DNA of 64,000 bases from the NCBI RefSeq assembly GCF_003314435.2, contig NZ_QNVY02000002.1:186001-250000 (forward strand), read 5' to 3'. The translations under genes were made by a program, and so were the position numbers. The notes below the pieces were generated by a model that saw only the letters and a list, made by a program, of their open reading frames with translations, was not told the DNA's origin and searched no databases. Of the stretch, positions 45,292 to 54,537 are shown one piece after another. Source of the DNA: Flavobacterium petrolei. Lineage in GTDB: Bacteria > Bacteroidota > Bacteroidia > Flavobacteriales > Flavobacteriaceae. Positions within the stretch are counted from its first letter, which is position 1, and every line of letters begins with the position of its first letter.

Positions 45292-45395
45292 TGTAATTAT
45301 CTTCTGATTTTCTGGAGGTAAACTTACAAAATTACTCGGATTAGTTGGGGAAACGTTTGTAACTTTGAAAATCTCAGTTTTAACCTTTGAAATTC

Positions 45396-47459
45396 ATGAA
45401 ATACCTTTTTCTCTTAATATCTGCCATCACTTTTGCGCAACAAACTAAATTTGTCGATTTTAAATCTGTTCGTGGACAGATAACAATTAATTCTAAGGCT
45501 AAATCTGTTAGCGGAGCAGTCAGTTATTGGTTTACTGTTGTAAAAGAAACAGATACCATTAAAATTGACGCGCAAAATATGGATTTTTCTGATGTAGAAT
45601 TAAATCAGAAAAAAATTCAATTTACTACAAATGGAAAGCAAATTGTATTGATTTCACATTTCAAAAAAGGAAAAAATAATGTTAGTTTTAATTATTTTGC
45701 CAAACCAAAGCAAGCCTTGTATTTTGTTGGTTCTGAAGAAAAAGATAATGTGCAAATTTGGACGCAGGGACAAGGAAAAAACACCAGCAATTGGCTGCCA
45801 AGTTTTGATGATGTCAATGAGAAATTGATTTTTAGTTTGGAAGTAGTAGTTGATTCAAAATACCAAGTAATTTCTAACGGAATTTTAAAAAGTAAGGTTA
45901 ATAATGATTCAATGACCTATTGGAGATTCAACATGCAAAAACCGATGAGTTCTTATTTACTAATGCTTGGCATCGGGAAATTTGAAAAACAAATACAGCA
46001 ATCAAATTCGGGAATTCCTTTAGAAATGTATTTGGAACCAAAAGACGCAACTAAATTTGAACCAACGTATCGTGATTCTAAAAGAATGTTTGATTTCTTA
46101 GAAAAGGAAATAGGAGTAAAGTATCCTTGGGAAATTTATAAACAAGCGCCTGTTCGGGATTTCTTGTACGCCGGAATGGAAAATACATCAGCAACGCTTT
46201 TCAACACGCGTTATGTGGTCGATTCTACAGGTTTTGAGGACAGAAGTTACACAAATGTAAATGCACATGAATTAGCGCATCAGTGGTTTGGAAATTTAGT
46301 CACTGCCGAAAGCGGAAAACACCATTGGTTGCAGGAAGGTTTCGCGACCTATTATGCGCTGCTGGCCGAAAAGGAAATTTATGGAGAAGATTATTTTTAT
46401 TCGAAATTATATGAGTCGGCATCACAATTAAAATACGCCTCCCGAACGGATACCATTCCTGTTTTGAATGCCAAAGCAAGTTCGCTGACTTTTTATCAAA
46501 AAGGCGCTTGGGCACTTTTTGTTTTACATGAAGAAATAGGCGATAAGGCGTTTAAAAAAGCGGTAAAAAACTATTTGAAAAAACATGCGTTTCAGAATGT
46601 GAATACTCAAGATTTCTTTGCTGAAATCAAAAAAGTATCAGATTATGATTTAGATAATTTTAGTAAAGTATGGCTTGAAACTACTATTTTCAACACGCAA
46701 CAAGCCAATAGTTTATTGCTAAAAAATAAAGCGATTCAGATGCTGTTTGAAGTTGATAAATTTAAAAACAAACCGTTGTCAGAGAAAAGAGATTTTCTGG
46801 AAAAAATAATGCAATCTGACGTTTATTTTTCGGTAAAAGAAGCGATTCTGGATCAAGTGAAAAATGAAAAATGGGAAGATAAAAAGAGTCTTTTTATTTT
46901 AGCTTTAGAAACTAAAAATGTACAATTACGCCAAACAGTTGCAGCAGCATTGACTCAAATTCCGGAGAGTTTCAGAACGCAATATGAAACTTTATTAGAG
47001 GATAAATCATATCAAACACAAGAACTGGCGCTGTATAATTTATGGAATAATTTTCCAAAAAATCGCATTCTGTATTTGGATAAATCAAAAACCTGGGTAG
47101 GTTTCAATGATTACAATTTGAGGACTTTGTGGCTGTCTTTAGCACTTTCAACGCCAAATTATACGGTTGATAAACAAGCTTTGGAAACCGAATTAATGCA
47201 ATATTCATCAATTGATTATGAAGCGAATACCAGGCAAAATGCTTTGGAGAAATTGCTTGCTTTCAAAATAATAAATGATATTGTTTTGAAAAACCTTGTA
47301 AATGCTACTACGCATCACATGTGGCAATTCGCTAAATTTGGGAGAGATAACATTAGAATATTACTTAAAAATCCTGAAATGAGAGTTTCTTTCGAAGAAA
47401 TTGTCCTAGATTTAAATGAAGCCGAACAATTTCAGCTGAACCGATTGTTAAAAGAATAA
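45396..47459 (+). CDS. M1-family zinc aminopeptidase
   Basis: 687 aa from ATG 45396 (a TTG at 45387 is less likely). Signal peptide MKYLFLLISAITFAQQ. The exopeptidase block GMENTSATLF (about 253-262) and zinc motif HELAHQWFGN (H291, E292, H295) with the third ligand in WLQEGFATYYA (about E314) make it catalytically complete. The C-terminal about 250 residues are helical repeats. Periplasmic or surface peptide digestion. A TAnnTTTG box (TAACTTTG, 45360-45367) lies 28 bp before the ATG. Confidence 0.92.
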   Translation: MKYLFLLISAITFAQQTKFVDFKSVRGQITINSKAKSVSGAVSYWFTVVKETDTIKIDAQNMDFSDVELNQKKIQFTTNGKQIVLISHFKKGKNNVSFNYFAKPKQALYFVGSEEKDNVQIWTQGQGKNTSNWLPSFDDVNEKLIFSLEVVVDSKYQVISNGILKSKVNNDSMTYWRFNMQKPMSSYLLMLGIGKFEKQIQQSNSGIPLEMYLEPKDATKFEPTYRDSKRMFDFLEKEIGVKYPWEIYKQAPVRDFLYAGMENTSATLFNTRYVVDSTGFEDRSYTNVNAHELAHQWFGNLVTAESGKHHWLQEGFATYYALLAEKEIYGEDYFYSKLYESASQLKYASRTDTIPVLNAKASSLTFYQKGAWALFVLHEEIGDKAFKKAVKNYLKKHAFQNVNTQDFFAEIKKVSDYDLDNFSKVWLETTIFNTQQANSLLLKNKAIQMLFEVDKFKNKPLSEKRDFLEKIMQSDVYFSVKEAILDQVKNEKWEDKKSLFILALETKNVQLRQTVAAALTQIPESFRTQYETLLEDKSYQTQELALYNLWNNFPKNRILYLDKSKTWVGFNDYNLRTLWLSLALSTPNYTVDKQALETELMQYSSIDYEANTRQNALEKLLAFKIINDIVLKNLVNATTHHMWQFAKFGRDNIRILLKNPEMRVSFEEIVLDLNEAEQFQLNRLLKE

Positions 47460-47490
47460 GTTTTGAATCAATACGGATTTAATAACCGCT

Positions 47491-47546
47491 AATTCACTAA
47501 TTTCAAAAGATCATTCTTATAGAAATTAGTGAATTTTATTTTTTTT
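47491..47546. terminator. Bidirectional terminator
   Basis: Perfect 14-bp stem AATTCACTAATTTC (47491-47504) / GAAATTAGTGAATT (47522-47535) and a T-run, between the convergent M1 and DUF7935 genes. Confidence 0.8.
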
Positions 47547-47560
47547 GTAACGTTATATGT

Positions 47561-48082
47561 TTACCACATTTGGCTCACTTCATTTTTGATGTAAGCTAAA
47601 GCCGCATTACTAGGAGATTGTTTTTCCAGCAAATCACTTAAAAGTACTTCACGCAATGTATCGGCATTGTCAACACGATCACTCATATTTGCTTTTCGAA
47701 TCATTTGAATAGTACTATTTTTTGCCGTGACAATGATCGTCCAACATTCGTCTGACATATAGATTTGCTGCGTTAAATTATGCTCAAATTCCTGTTCGAT
47801 TTGTGCAATAATCAGGTTTTCGTAATCGCTTTTGTCATTAGAAATAGGACTAATTCGAATCAATAATTTAGTGGGATTGATGCGTTCCATAAATAAAACC
47901 ATGCGCTCGTAGGCCTGTAAACGCAATGGTAAAGCGTCTTTTTGAGCGTCTTTTTGCAACAACCAGCGTCTTGTATTTTGTTGGTCTTTAAAATAAGAGT
48001 TGAACAAATAATAAGCTACTCCTCCAGTAATTAATGAAGGTATAGTATAGGCCAGAATTTCTATGATTTTTGTTGAGTCCAT
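47561..48082 (-). CDS. DUF7935-like membrane-anchored protein
   Basis: 173 aa. One N-terminal transmembrane helix (IIEILAYTIPSLITGGVAYYLF), then the family block QKDALPLRLQAYERMVLFMERI and a globular helical domain with EFEHNLTQQIYMSDECWTII. I associate this pattern with an uncharacterised Bacteroidota family (DUF7935). Likely an inner-membrane protein with a cytosolic domain; function unknown. Starts divergent to the TSUP transporter. Confidence 0.75.
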   Translation of the reverse strand: MDSTKIIEILAYTIPSLITGGVAYYLFNSYFKDQQNTRRWLLQKDAQKDALPLRLQAYERMVLFMERINPTKLLIRISPISNDKSDYENLIIAQIEQEFEHNLTQQIYMSDECWTIIVTAKNSTIQMIRKANMSDRVDNADTLREVLLSDLLEKQSPSNAALAYIKNEVSQMW

Positions 48083-48213
48083 TTTGTTGTAAAAATTTAA
48101 AAAGCAAAAATATACTTTTTTGAGTACAAATCAATTTCTATTTAATAGCAATAAATCAATCCGAATAGTATTTTTGCTCATCGTAACAGCATTACTTTAA
48201 ATTGAATATTATA

Positions 48214-48981
48214 ATGGAGACTTATGTTCTAGTTTTACTTTGTTTAGCGGCCTTTGCTGCAGGATTTATTGATGCAATTGTTGGCGGAGGCGGATTGATA
48301 CAAACACCTATGGGATTGATTTTATTACCTAATCTTCCTGTTTCAACCGTAATTGGAACCTTGAAAGTTCCTGCTTTTAGTGGTACTTCCTTTGCTGCAT
48401 ATCAATATCTGAAAAAGGTAGATATGAACTGGAAACTATTGTCGATTATGATGCTTTTGGCATTTCCTTCGGCATTTTTGGGTTCAACTTTGTTGACGTA
48501 TGTCAGTAATGATTTTATGAAACCGTTATTGCTGGTTGTTCTTTCTTTTTTAGTGATTTATACCTACGCCAAGAAAAATTTCGGGCAGCACATTGAAAAA
48601 AATCATTCTCCCAGAACCCAAATTTTTAATGCGATTGGAATCAGTTTTGTAGTTGGTTTGTACGATGGATTTATCGGACCGGGAACCGGAAGTTTTTTGG
48701 TTGTGGCTTTTATTGCTATTATGGGTTTCGATTTTTTGCATGCTTCTGCAAATGCTAAAATGGTGAATCTGGCGACAAATTTTGGTTCTATTTGTTTGTT
48801 CGTTTTAAAAGGAAAAATCATTTGGGCAATAGCATTGCCAATGGCTGCCAGTAATGCTTTGGGTGGTTGGATAGGTGCAAAACTGGCCATTAACAAAGGA
48901 AACAGCTTCATTCGGATTTTCTTTTTGGTTGTGGTTGTGGGGACTTTAATCCGTTTTGCGTATGATGTGTTTTTTAAATGA
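48214..48981 (+). CDS. TSUP family transporter (TauE/SafE)
   Basis: 255 aa from ATG 48214 (a TTG at 48202 adds four residues). About eight hydrophobic helices. The two family repeats appear as FIDAIVGGGGLIQTP (about 19-33) and LYDGFIGPGTGSFLVVAF (about 149-166). Exports sulfite or other small organosulfur anions in known members; the substrate is unpredictable here. Monocistronic. Confidence 0.88.
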   Translation: METYVLVLLCLAAFAAGFIDAIVGGGGLIQTPMGLILLPNLPVSTVIGTLKVPAFSGTSFAAYQYLKKVDMNWKLLSIMMLLAFPSAFLGSTLLTYVSNDFMKPLLLVVLSFLVIYTYAKKNFGQHIEKNHSPRTQIFNAIGISFVVGLYDGFIGPGTGSFLVVAFIAIMGFDFLHASANAKMVNLATNFGSICLFVLKGKIIWAIALPMAASNALGGWIGAKLAINKGNSFIRIFFLVVVVGTLIRFAYDVFFK

Positions 48982-49308
48982 GTACAGTTGTTAAACTTAT
49001 AAGTCAGATAAGTTTTTAATTTGAATGTAGATTAGAAATTCTAGTAGTTTATTGTGACAAAACAACCCTTTGCAAAGAGCGATTTAGCTTACATTACCAA
49101 TAAAATCAATTATTTAAAAATTAGTTTCTCTAACTTACATGACTTATATGTTGAAAATCAAACATGGTTTTTTATAAAATATAGTCCTAAAACGTATTGC
49201 TATTTCTTATCTGGTTCAAGAAATAAAGAATGGTTTTTTAGCTTCATATAAAATTACACTTTTACATCTTTAATGCTTATTTTTGCATACAATACTATAA
49301 AAATTTCC
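48982..49308. other. Intergenic stretch before pcrA
   Basis: Holds a 65-codon GTG-start frame (49054-49251) with no recognisable family; I see no RNA gene or strong hairpin. Confidence 0.35.
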
Positions 49309-51645
49309 ATGCACAAATATATCGATCAACTTAATGAAGCCCAACGCGAACCCGTTCTCCAAAAAGACGGACCCATGATAATTATTGCGGGTGCAGGTTC
49401 CGGTAAAACGCGGGTGTTGACTATTAGAATTGCTTATTTGATGAGTCAGGGTATCGATGCGTTCAGTATCTTATCGCTTACATTTACCAACAAGGCGGCC
49501 CGAGAAATGAAAAAACGTATCTCGGATATCGTAGGTGCTGGTGAGGCAAAAAATCTTTGGATGGGAACATTTCACTCGGTTTTTGCTCGAATTTTACGCT
49601 CGGAAGCGGAACATCTTGGCTATCCTTCTAACTTTACCATTTATGATTCTCAGGATTCATTGCGTGCCATTTCCGGGATCATCAAAGAAATGCAGTTGGA
49701 CCGCGATGTGTACAAACCCAAACAGGTTTTAAGCCGAATTTCAAATTTCAAAAACAGTTTGATTACCGTAAAAGCGTATTTCAATAATCCAGATTTACAA
49801 GAAGCGGATGCGATGTCTAAAAAGCCTCGAATGGGTGAAATATATCAAAATTATGTAGATCGTTGTTTTAAAGCAGGCGCTATGGATTTTGATGATTTAT
49901 TATTAAAAACCAACGAATTACTGACGCGTTTTCCAGAAGTTTTGGCCAAGTATCAAAACCGTTTTCGTTATATTTTGGTGGATGAGTACCAAGATACGAA
50001 TCACTCACAGTATTTAATCGTGCGGGCTTTATCTGATAAATTTCAGAATATTTGTGTGGTAGGCGATGATGCGCAAAGTATCTATGCGTTTCGTGGTGCA
50101 AACATCAATAATATCCTAAATTTCCAGAAAGATTATGAAGGCGTGAAAACCTTTAGATTGGAACAAAACTATCGCTCCACAAAAAATATTGTTGAAGCTG
50201 CAAACACGATTATTGACAAAAATAAAGTAAAACTGGATAAAATCGTTTGGACCGCGAATGATTTTGGTCCAAAGATAAAAGTACATCGCAGTTTAACAGA
50301 TAATGAAGAAGGCCGTTTTGTAGCCAGTACCATTTGGGAACAAAAAATGCAAAATCAGTTGCCTAATGGCGCTTTTGCTATTTTGTACCGCACCAATGCA
50401 CAATCGCGTGCGATGGAGGATGCATTGAGAAAAAGAGACATTCCGTACCGAATTTATGGCGGACTTTCATTTTACCAAAGAAAAGAAGTGAAGGATGTTT
50501 TGTGCTATTTGCGATTGGTTATTAATCCAAAAGATGAAGAAGCTTTGGTTCGGGTAATCAATTATCCAGCACGTGGAATTGGGAATACAACGATCGAAAA
50601 ACTGACTATTGCAGCCAATCACTACAAGCGCTCGATTTTTGAAGTCATGCAAAACATAGAACGAATCGACTTAAAACTGAATTCGGGAACCAAACAAAAA
50701 CTTTTGGATTTTGTTACGATGATTCAAAGTTTCCAGGCTATAAATGAAAACCAGGATGCGTTCTATCTTGCTGATCATGTTGCCAAAAAAACAGGATTGA
50801 TTCAGGAATTAAAAAAAGATGCTACTCCGGAAGGAATGGCTAAAATTCAGAATATTGAGGAATTATTAAACGGGATCAAAGATTTTACCGATGGCCAAAA
50901 AGAAGTAGATGGAGCCCGTGGCGCTTTGTCTGAATTTATGGAAGATGTGGCTTTGGCAACCGATTTGGATAAAGATACTAGTGATGAAGATCGCGTAGCG
51001 TTGATGACCATTCACTTGGCAAAAGGATTAGAGTTTCCTCATGTTTTTGTAGTAGGAATGGAAGAAGATTTGTTTCCGAGTGCCATGAGTATGAGTACGA
51101 GAAGCGAACTCGAAGAAGAACGTCGTTTGTTTTATGTAGCTTTGACCCGAGCCGAACACCAAGCGTATTTGACTTATGCACAATCACGATACCGTTGGGG
51201 GAAATTGACCGATAGTGAACCTTCCCGTTTTATTGAAGAAATCGATAGTCAATATCTGGAATATATGACTCCTCCTGAAAATAATTACAGGTACAAACCT
51301 ATGATTGACAGTGATATTTTTGGAGATGTGGATAAGTCCAAACTGCGTCTGGCAAAACCTGCGAATGGAACTCCTCCAACCAAATATAGTTCAGATAATG
51401 AACCAAAAACAGAGATAAATATTCGTAAATTGAAGCCTGTCAGCAATAATGCTGCTTCAGGAAGTGCAAATTTATTTGATAATAAACTCGTTGCCGGGAA
51501 TATAGTAATGCATGAACGTTTTGGTAAAGGCGAAGTTTTAAACCTTGAAGGAGTAGGAGCAGACAAAAAAGCCGAAATCAAATTTGAAGTTGGCGGAATA
51601 AAAAAATTACTGTTGCGTTTTGCTAAACTGGATATTATAGGGTAA
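49309..51645 (+). CDS. pcrA: UvrD/PcrA-type ATP-dependent DNA helicase
   Basis: 778 aa superfamily 1A 3'-5' helicase. Start chosen at ATG 49309 (MHKYIDQLNEAQREPV), which matches relatives; ATG 49273 adds 12 atypical residues. Motifs in order: Q-motif LNEAQREPV, AGAGSGKT (I), LTFTNKAAREM (Ia), YILVDEYQDTN (II), VGDDAQSIYAFRGA (III), LEQNYRST (IV), LMTIHLAKGLEFPHVFVVG (V) and YVALTRAEHQAYLT (VI). C-terminal RNA-polymerase-interaction-like tail (NIVMHERFGKGEVLNLEG). Removes stalled complexes and works in repair. Confidence 0.94.
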   Translation: MHKYIDQLNEAQREPVLQKDGPMIIIAGAGSGKTRVLTIRIAYLMSQGIDAFSILSLTFTNKAAREMKKRISDIVGAGEAKNLWMGTFHSVFARILRSEAEHLGYPSNFTIYDSQDSLRAISGIIKEMQLDRDVYKPKQVLSRISNFKNSLITVKAYFNNPDLQEADAMSKKPRMGEIYQNYVDRCFKAGAMDFDDLLLKTNELLTRFPEVLAKYQNRFRYILVDEYQDTNHSQYLIVRALSDKFQNICVVGDDAQSIYAFRGANINNILNFQKDYEGVKTFRLEQNYRSTKNIVEAANTIIDKNKVKLDKIVWTANDFGPKIKVHRSLTDNEEGRFVASTIWEQKMQNQLPNGAFAILYRTNAQSRAMEDALRKRDIPYRIYGGLSFYQRKEVKDVLCYLRLVINPKDEEALVRVINYPARGIGNTTIEKLTIAANHYKRSIFEVMQNIERIDLKLNSGTKQKLLDFVTMIQSFQAINENQDAFYLADHVAKKTGLIQELKKDATPEGMAKIQNIEELLNGIKDFTDGQKEVDGARGALSEFMEDVALATDLDKDTSDEDRVALMTIHLAKGLEFPHVFVVGMEEDLFPSAMSMSTRSELEEERRLFYVALTRAEHQAYLTYAQSRYRWGKLTDSEPSRFIEEIDSQYLEYMTPPENNYRYKPMIDSDIFGDVDKSKLRLAKPANGTPPTKYSSDNEPKTEINIRKLKPVSNNAASGSANLFDNKLVAGNIVMHERFGKGEVLNLEGVGADKKAEIKFEVGGIKKLLLRFAKLDIIG

Positions 51646-51662
51646 AAATTTGTTTCAAGTTT

Positions 51663-51700
51663 AAGGTTTAAAGTTGTCAGTTAAAAGAACTTTAAGCCTT
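51663..51700 (+). terminator. Imperfect hairpin after pcrA
   Basis: AAGGTTTAAAGTT (51663-51675) pairs with AACTTTAAGCCTT (51688-51700) with one mismatch; no good T-run, so only a weak terminator candidate. Confidence 0.4.
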
Positions 51701-51728
51701 AAATATTTTAAACTTTAAACTAAAAAAA

Positions 51729-52349
51729 ATGGCTCAATTTATAAAAATATACGAAGACAAACCCAATGAAGCTGCAATTGCTAAAGTGGTTAAGGTTCTA
51801 AAAGAAGGTGGTTTGGTGATATATCCAACGGATACCGTTTACGGTTTGGGTTGTGATATTACCAATACGAAAGCGTTGGAACGAATTGCAAAGATAAAAG
51901 GAGTGAAGCTCGATAAAGCTAATTTTTCCTTTGTTTGCCATGATTTAAGTAATATCTCTGATTATGTGAGGCAAATTGACACAACCACTTTTAAAATCTT
52001 AAAAAGAGCGCTACCAGGACCATATACCTTTATTTTACCGGGAAATAATAACTTGCCTAAGGAATTCAAAAAGAAAACTACTGTTGGAATCAGGGTTCCT
52101 GATAATGCAATAGCTTTAGAAATCGTGAAGCAATTGGGTAATCCTATTGTTTCTACATCGATTCATGATGATGATGATGTGATAGAATACACGACTGATC
52201 CGGAACTTATTTTTGAGAAATGGCAAAACTTGGTTGACTTAGTCATTGACGGTGGTTATGGTGATAATGTTGGATCTACTATTATTGATTTATCGGGTGA
52301 CGAACCAATTGTAGTTAGAGAAGGAAAAGGAAGTTTAGATATTTTGTAA
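51729..52349 (+). CDS. L-threonylcarbamoyladenylate synthase (TsaC/Sua5 family)
   Basis: 206 aa YrdC-fold enzyme making threonylcarbamoyl-AMP for the t6A37 modification of ANN-decoding tRNAs. Conserved pieces: GLVIYPTDTVYGLGCDITN (substrate pocket), IKGVKLDKANFSFVCHDLSN, LPGPYTFILPGNNNLPK and TVGIRVPDN. Only the YrdC domain is present, hence TsaC-type length. Cytosolic. It stands 83 bp after pcrA. Confidence 0.93.
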   Translation: MAQFIKIYEDKPNEAAIAKVVKVLKEGGLVIYPTDTVYGLGCDITNTKALERIAKIKGVKLDKANFSFVCHDLSNISDYVRQIDTTTFKILKRALPGPYTFILPGNNNLPKEFKKKTTVGIRVPDNAIALEIVKQLGNPIVSTSIHDDDDVIEYTTDPELIFEKWQNLVDLVIDGGYGDNVGSTIIDLSGDEPIVVREGKGSLDIL

Positions 52350-52372
52350 AATTTAATTTTTTGGCAAAATAT

Positions 52373-52526
52373 TTGCTGAATTAATATTAATTTTTATATT
52401 TACCTAAAATTAAAATACTTACTGATTATTAATGATATACACATGCTATTCTTAATTATATTTAATTGGTTGTTAAAGAAAAATTAAGGATACATAAAGG
52501 GCAGGTCAATTGACCTGCTTTTTTTA
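52373..52526 (+). ncRNA. Candidate small transcript with its own promoter and terminator
   Basis: Promoter-like TTG (52373-52375), 19-bp spacer, TATATTTA (52395-52402, one base off TAnnTTTG). A strong palindromic terminator GCAGGTCAATTGACCTGC (52501-52518) with T-run follows, so a transcript of about 115 nt is predicted. It contains a 14-codon frame, MLFLIIFNWLLKKN (52443-52487), hydrophobic with a basic end. It may be a small RNA, a leader peptide or a tiny membrane peptide. Nothing downstream is intact (52667-53022 is a relic), so it could also be a leftover leader. Confidence 0.45.
52501..52526 (+). terminator. Strong palindromic terminator
   Basis: GCAGGTCAATTGACCTGC followed by T8; ends the predicted short transcript. 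Confidence 0.82.
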
Positions 52527-52666
52527 TGCAAAAAAGTAATAATTATATAAAAAAAAGATCAAATTCTTACAAATCAGAATTTAAATTATGATATTGGTTC
52601 CCGATAAAAATCGAATTACATTTCGACAAACTAAATAAACTAGAATCTGTGAAAGTATCAGTTTTA

Positions 52667-53022
52667 AGAATGTAAAATAGTTTTTCTTACTTAATGTATT
52701 CTATTTCATAACTTCAAACGCTAGTGCAAAAGAAAAACCAGCTATATCAAAAAGTCAATTTAAAATGAATTAAATACTTTTAGGATTTGTTTACAAACTG
52801 CGACAAAGTTATAAAATATACTTTACTCAGAATTAAGTTCAGGTTTATGCATCGATTACTGTAGCCCCAGTTTAAGGTTTTCAAGTAACGCACAAACGGA
52901 ATTTTAACCTTGATTTGAATATGGGTGTTGGTTATAATTTTGACAAAAATGACAGCAAATTAGTTCCCGTTTTAAACTTTACTTTTGGTAATTGGAAAAA
53001 AGTTACTTTAAATGATTGCTAA
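52667..53022 (+). pseudogene. Relic of an outer-membrane beta-barrel protein
   Basis: The last about 60 codons read cleanly: GFQVTHKRNFNLDLNMGVGY, NFDKNDSKLVPVLNFTF and GNWKKVTLNDC then TAA, with strand-turn periodicity of a barrel, joined upstream to QVYASITVAPV through a TAA. Further upstream are a frameshifted signal-peptide-like stretch (about 52667-52730) and AKEKPAISKSQFKMN before another stop. Much of the middle is missing. Family not identifiable; 5' limit is approximate. Confidence 0.55.
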
Positions 53023-53060
53023 AAACAAAAAAGCTCTTGGAATTACAAGAGCTTTTCTGT
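53021..53060 (-). terminator. Terminator of the DUF3822-rsmD unit
   Basis: Perfect stem AAAAGCTCTTG (53029-53039) / CAAGAGCTTTT (53046-53056). The A-run at 53021-53032 is a U-tract on the minus strand. Confidence 0.8.
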
Positions 53061-53075
53061 TTTATATTATCAAGA

Positions 53076-53672
53076 CTATTCTTCTTCACCTTCGTTTTGT
53101 TCTGATTCGTTTTCAGCATCTTCTGAATCACCAGAACCAATTTCGAAGAAACTAAAAATGGAACCTCCGTAACTTTTCTGGAACGAAAAATGCGTCATGT
53201 GATCCAGTTTGGTATATTTCGAATGTTCAATTACCATCATTCCGTCTTCATTAAGCAATTCTTTTTCGAAAACTAATAAGATAATTTTCTCAAAAGTTTT
53301 TTGGTCCAAAGCATACGGTGGATCTGCAAAAATAATATCGTAAGATGTTTTACATCTTTCTAAATACATGAATACATCACTTTTTGTAGCTGCAATATTA
53401 AAATCATATTCGGCTGCCACTTGTTTGATGAATTTTACACAACCAAAATCACCATCAACAGATGTGATTGGCGTGCTTCCGCGAGAAGCAAACTCGTAAC
53501 TGATATTTCCTGTTCCTGCGAATAAATCTAATATTTTAAGTCCTTCAAAACTGAAATGGTTGTTCAAAACATTGAATAATGCTTCTTTAGACATATCGGT
53601 AGTAGGACGAACGGGTAAACCTTTTGGCGGAAAAATGCGTCTTCCTTTGTATTTTCCTGAAATGATTCTCAT
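53076..53672 (-). CDS. rsmD: 16S rRNA (guanine(966)-N(2))-methyltransferase RsmD
   Basis: 198 aa. N-terminal MRIISGKYKGRRIFPPKG and RPTTDMSKEALFNVL are the RsmD signature, SAM-binding LDLFAGTGNISYEFASRG follows, and the catalytic FADPPYA (DPPY motif, about 116-122) is intact. Methylates N2 of G966 in 16S rRNA. Unusual acidic tail of about 20 residues (GDSEDAENESEQNEGEEE). Start overlaps the stop of the DUF3822 gene by 4 bp, so the two are coupled. Confidence 0.93.
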   Translation of the reverse strand: MRIISGKYKGRRIFPPKGLPVRPTTDMSKEALFNVLNNHFSFEGLKILDLFAGTGNISYEFASRGSTPITSVDGDFGCVKFIKQVAAEYDFNIAATKSDVFMYLERCKTSYDIIFADPPYALDQKTFEKIILLVFEKELLNEDGMMVIEHSKYTKLDHMTHFSFQKSYGGSIFSFFEIGSGDSEDAENESEQNEGEEE

Positions 53673-54478
53673 GAGTTGAAAAGTATAAAATGATTTCTGT
53701 TTTCGGCCTTAGAAAAATAATTGTTCCATCGCAAATCTTCCACATCAATAAGGGAAACGTTGCGAATGTATTTGTAAGCGATTTTGAAATAATCACTTTC
53801 GGTATTAATATTTCCGATTAATTCCAATGCGAAGTTTTCGGGATTTAAGTTCAATTGCTCTGCCGTGAATAAAATATAATATAAGAAATCTTCTGGTGTA
53901 TTGTAATCGAAAGAATTGAAAAGTAATAAATTTTGGTTCTGAACCACAATGACTTCAAAATGACCTGTATTAATATGTACAAACATTTTTTTATCATCAT
54001 TATTTTTGGAAGCAACTAAAAGTTTCGAAACCAAAATGCTATTTGCATGTTTGTAATCGAAAGCTCCAAATTGGTCAATGAAAAAGTTATTGATATTCAC
54101 ATACGGAATATAAACCGTATTCATTTGATAGTTTGGAATTTCATCAAAAGCGAAAAAATCAGTTTCAAAAACTTTTGTGTTGTATTGCAGATAACTGCCT
54201 AAAAAGTTCTCATCAAATAACGGTTCAGGAACAAACGTTGATAGATTATTATTGTGAATTACCAGAATTTCATCATACGAATCCTTCAATTCCGGATGAT
54301 CTCTAAAAGCATCGGCAAACAAATCTTCAATTTTTGTAGCTTTATGAAAGGTATCAAAATGAACTTCGTTAAATGAAGTTACCGTATTATTTAGCGTATC
54401 AAAACAACAAAAAGAAAGTCCTGTCAAGGAAACTTGAATGGAAAGTTTTTTATATTTTTTTTCGGCTATGTTTATCAT
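53669..54478 (-). CDS. DUF3822 family protein
   Basis: 269 aa. KKLSIQVSLTGLSFCCFDT at the N-terminus and FVHINTGHFEVIVVQNQNLLLFNSF plus DFLYYILFTAEQLNLNPE match the DUF3822 family of Bacteroidota, whose actin/ASKHA-like fold is suggested by these strand patterns (TLNNTV, INTGHFEV). Genes of this family usually sit directly before rsmD, as here with a 4-bp overlap, suggesting a linked role, possibly in ribosome maturation; not shown. Confidence 0.85.
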   Translation of the reverse strand: MINIAEKKYKKLSIQVSLTGLSFCCFDTLNNTVTSFNEVHFDTFHKATKIEDLFADAFRDHPELKDSYDEILVIHNNNLSTFVPEPLFDENFLGSYLQYNTKVFETDFFAFDEIPNYQMNTVYIPYVNINNFFIDQFGAFDYKHANSILVSKLLVASKNNDDKKMFVHINTGHFEVIVVQNQNLLLFNSFDYNTPEDFLYYILFTAEQLNLNPENFALELIGNINTESDYFKIAYKYIRNVSLIDVEDLRWNNYFSKAENRNHFILFNS

Positions 54479-54537
54479 ACTATTGATTTTTTCAACAACG
54501 CAAACTTACAAATTTAAAAATCAATTTCATTATCAAA

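Noticed and set aside
49054..49251. 65-codon GTG-start frame before pcrA
   Set aside because: No recognisable family, atypical start and AT-rich composition; more likely open by chance.
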